Of a stretch of 64,000 nucleotides of DNA, positions 61,575-64,000 are shown piece by piece. Origin of the DNA: Tethya wilhelma (taxonomy: Eukaryota > Porifera > Demospongiae > Tethyida > Tethyidae); NCBI GenBank assembly GCA_964030475.1, contig CAXIPT010000001.1, forward strand, positions 27,204,003-27,268,002, written 5' to 3'. Each line of letters starts with the position of its first letter. The stretch's first letter is position 1. Made by a program: the position numbers and the translations under genes. The notes beneath the pieces are model-generated. The model saw only the letters and a program-made list of their open reading frames with translations, was not told the DNA's origin and did no database searches.

Positions 61575-61774
61575 TGTCCAACCACAAAATAGTCGGTGGT
61601 TTTATATCAAACTTTCCTTGTGTGGGGTCTGTAGGTCTAAACAACACTAAACACTAAAACATGTTTTCCGTCGGCGGTGGTACAACAAACCGGTAATAAT
61701 TCGTCATGCGCATGCGCAAATATCTTACGTCATTCTTACATCATCGTAAACGATATCCATGGTAACTGTCAAAC
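61575..61774. promoter_or_regulatory. Bidirectional promoter, PEAK-like / LRRC71-like
   Basis: The two start codons are 200 bases apart on opposite strands. TGCGCATGCGCA at 61707-61718 is a full palindromic NRF1 motif. CCATGGTAAC within 61752-61766 resembles an RFX X-box half site, 9 bases before the LRRC71-like ATG. No TATA box is seen. The sites are motif matches only. Confidence 0.55.
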
Positions 61775-63984
61775 ATGGGCAAGAAGACATCGGGCAAAGG
61801 ACAAACTAAACCAGCTCAAGAAGAAGCGTCCGTGGAAACAGGCAAGTTCAAAGGAATGGCATCTTGCAGTATAAAGTATGGATTACTTGCATGCTCATTT
61901 CTACACCCAGAGGGCATCAATTTGAGTGGGGTATTTGCAACTGATTTCCCACTACTCTGTGAACAGAAGGGCCTGCCTCCCATAGGGGTGAAAGCACTGC
62001 ACCAACTGTAAGCCTGTACATGCAATCCATTATCTTTTATAGTCTATTGCTGGTCTGCTCATGTTCAATATTGCAGTGATCAGCCGAAAGAGGATGCTCC
62101 AATAGGTACGTCAGAAGAAGGGGTAACCCCTCCTCGTTTCTCAATAATCGTGGACTACAAAGACCCTGATGACTTGAGCACAGTTCAGTCCCTCCATGTG
62201 AGAGGGTGGCTACTCAGTGAGGAGGTGATAGTGGTCATTACAGAGGCTCTCGATGGCAGTCACATCACACACCTCACCTCCATCAAGTGAGCTATAGTAG
62301 TAGTGGTCTCATAGTCTCTTTCTCAAATTCCCAGGCAACCTGTGGAGAAATTAAACACAAGGAAAGTGTCTTTTTTATCTTGGTTGCTTTTTTTTCATAT
62401 TGTCTCTAGTCTGTGGAATGTTGGTCTCAATGAGAGGACACTACAACAGATCACATCACTTGCCAACAGCTTGAAAATCAAGTACGTAAGAGTCTTGTTT
62501 CCCTAACACAGACATCACACAAACTTGACATTCTTGTTTGAGTTATAACTGTACATTCTCTGAGTTATAACCATCAGTTATAACTACATTCTCTGCAGCC
62601 CAGTTGTGACTCAATGAATGTGTGGTTATAACTCATGCTTAAAATTTAATGTGAATTAACATACACATGTTGACCTTTTGTTAATCTCTTACTCAGGCAA
62701 TTGGTTTTGGATGGTAATACTATTTCAGCAGCACCAATTGTGGAACTGGTAAAGACAACATCAAGGTAAAATATGTGCCTATAAATGTGTGGTCAGCTCA
62801 CAGTCTCACAAGAGAGATTCCAATCCTTCTGCCAATCTTCTCTTTCAAGATTTTAGTCTCATACTTTTCCATCGCTGATAGGCATACATGCCCAAAACTT
62901 TATATACAAGCATGCACAGAGAAAGAGGGTCCACTTCTTGCTTGGTAGACTCTCCACTGACTATTGGTAATACGTCAGTATACATAAAGATAATGGACCT
63001 TCTTCCCCTCCAGTTTAGAGCACCTCTCTCTCAAGTGTTGCTCCGTCGATGACCCCCTGCTGGCCGAGCTCTCTCCTCACCTCTCAGAGAACAAGACAAT
63101 CACCCATCTCAATCTCTCTTGCAATCATATCACTAACGAAGGGGCAGTCTTATTGGCCACTAGTTTACGCCTCAATCGTACCCTCCTGGTGCTGACCCTC
63201 ACTAACAATAAGATTGGAAACCAAGGAGCTGTGGCACTAGCAGAGGTTTGACGAATGAACCACTCAATGTCATACACTCATAATTATGACAATATACTGT
63301 ATACTGTATACTGTATACTGTGTACTGTATTATGGTATATCATAATCTATTTACTTTATACTGTTTACTATTAATTTTACTGTATACTGTTATGAGTACA
63401 TACTTTTGTTGATCTTTAATTCATTCAGGTGATTTCAAGATTTGCACTCAACCATCAAGAGATTGTCATGAGGAGAAAACTGCTCAGCAAAGTGGACGAA
63501 GGAACGGTAAGAAAAACTTTCAAAGCCTAAAACAATCTCATAACTAGTATTATACCTGTTTGTTTTTGTCATCATGATAGTTTATAACATAATCCTCTTC
63601 CATTCTATCCAGTCTCAATCGGACGTTGAAAAGGGGAAGGAGTACATTCCACGTCGCAGGTAAGCTAACCAGCTCACTCACTACAAGTAGCAGGCTACTA
63701 GTGTATAGCTCCTTATTGTGACTCGACTATGATGTGTATGTGTGCAGTCCCTCAGTGTGTTCAGTGGACAAGAGTGGAGGGAGGGGAGCTGGGAAACAGG
63801 ACAAGGCAACTAAGGGTGGCAAGAAGGTGAGTGGATCAGTGAGTCCTATTAATAAGATGCTATGATGTTATAAATTATTTCAGCAACAGGCATAGATTTA
63901 TTTATAGCTTCCATGCATATCCTAAATTGCTACAGGGTGATGCCAAGAGAGATGACAAGGGGAAAAAAGATGATAAGAAAAAAG
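61775..63984 (+). CDS. LRRC71-like protein, 3' truncated
   Basis: Exons: 61775-62007 (start GKKTSGKGQTKPAQEE), 62077-62286, 62410-62481, 62697-62765, 63014-63245, 63429-63506, 63613-63659, 63748-63826 and 63936-63984, continuing beyond the window. Phases agree throughout. Between the lysine-rich ends lie about five LRRs (LWNVGLNERTLQQITSLANS, LVLDGNTISAAPIVELV, LSLKCCSVDDPLLAELSPHL, LNLSCNHITNEGAVLLATSL, LTLTNNKIGNQGAVALAEVI). The segment RFALNHQEIVMRRKLLSKVD after the last LRR and the lysine-rich tail are typical of LRRC71. Vertebrate LRRC71 is linked to cilia and flagella. The LRRs are unlike those of the NLRs: several per exon, different spacing. The family call is from memory of its layout, not a search. 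Confidence 0.75.
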
Positions 63985-64000
63985 GTGAGTTAGTATGGAA

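Noticed and set aside
1..64000. tRNA and rRNA genes
   Set aside because: I saw no cloverleaf or rRNA core on reading; a covariance-model scan would be needed to exclude a diverged one.

Overview
The window is animal genomic DNA: short GT-AG introns, AT-rich spacers, microsatellites and a dense load of small inverted-repeat transposons. It carries an E-protein bHLH factor, a PEAK1/PRAG1-type pseudokinase, an LRRC71-like gene and a cluster of Death-(CARD-like)-NACHT-LRR genes. That mix, with one 28-residue LRR per exon, fits an early-branching metazoan, most probably a demosponge such as Amphimedon or a relative. The organism call is inference.

Layout. 1-5.3 kb: repeats, a Death-exon remnant, a fragment of a pseudokinase gene and, on the minus strand, the last LRR exons of an NLR. 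5.3-13.5 kb: mostly non-coding, with a hAT transposase remnant, a long hairpin, one unidentified 3' exon (minus) and a TA-flanked inverted-repeat transposon. 13.5-17.05 kb: an NLR (minus) cut inside its NACHT domain. 17.05-20.4 kb: a Ty3/gypsy pol and LTR, inserted beside an NLR terminal exon and a second pseudokinase fragment. 22.5-26.5 kb: the 5' half of another NLR (Death, Pro/Gln/His linker, CARD-like exon). 27.4-29.2 kb: another minus-strand NLR tail. 29.3-33.6 kb: E-protein gene with a tyrosine-recombinase transposon in an intron. 34.0-38.5 kb and 39.2-52.0 kb: two NLRs with whole NACHT domains. 53.4-58.3 kb: a further LRR array with NLR terminal exon. 58.4-61.6 kb: the full PEAK-like gene (minus), head-to-head with an LRRC71-like gene (61.8-64 kb, plus) across a 200-bp promoter.

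The NLRs look like cytoplasmic sensors: a Death or CARD-like adaptor module, a NACHT ATPase switch and a variable number of ribonuclease-inhibitor-type LRRs. Linker exons join in phase 1 and LRR exons in phase 2, so exons can be lost or duplicated without breaking the frame. The copies range from nearly identical to decayed. NLR 3' ends lie tail-to-tail with the PEAK-like gene or its fragments, so the whole junction has been duplicated.

Eight single N characters (4878, 6806, 11990, 17049, 25581, 26979, 29287, 52090) mark contig joins. Most sit where the flanking sequence is repeated elsewhere in the window, so gene order across them should not be trusted. Exon coordinates were read by eye from splice sites and reading phase; a few bases of error are possible.
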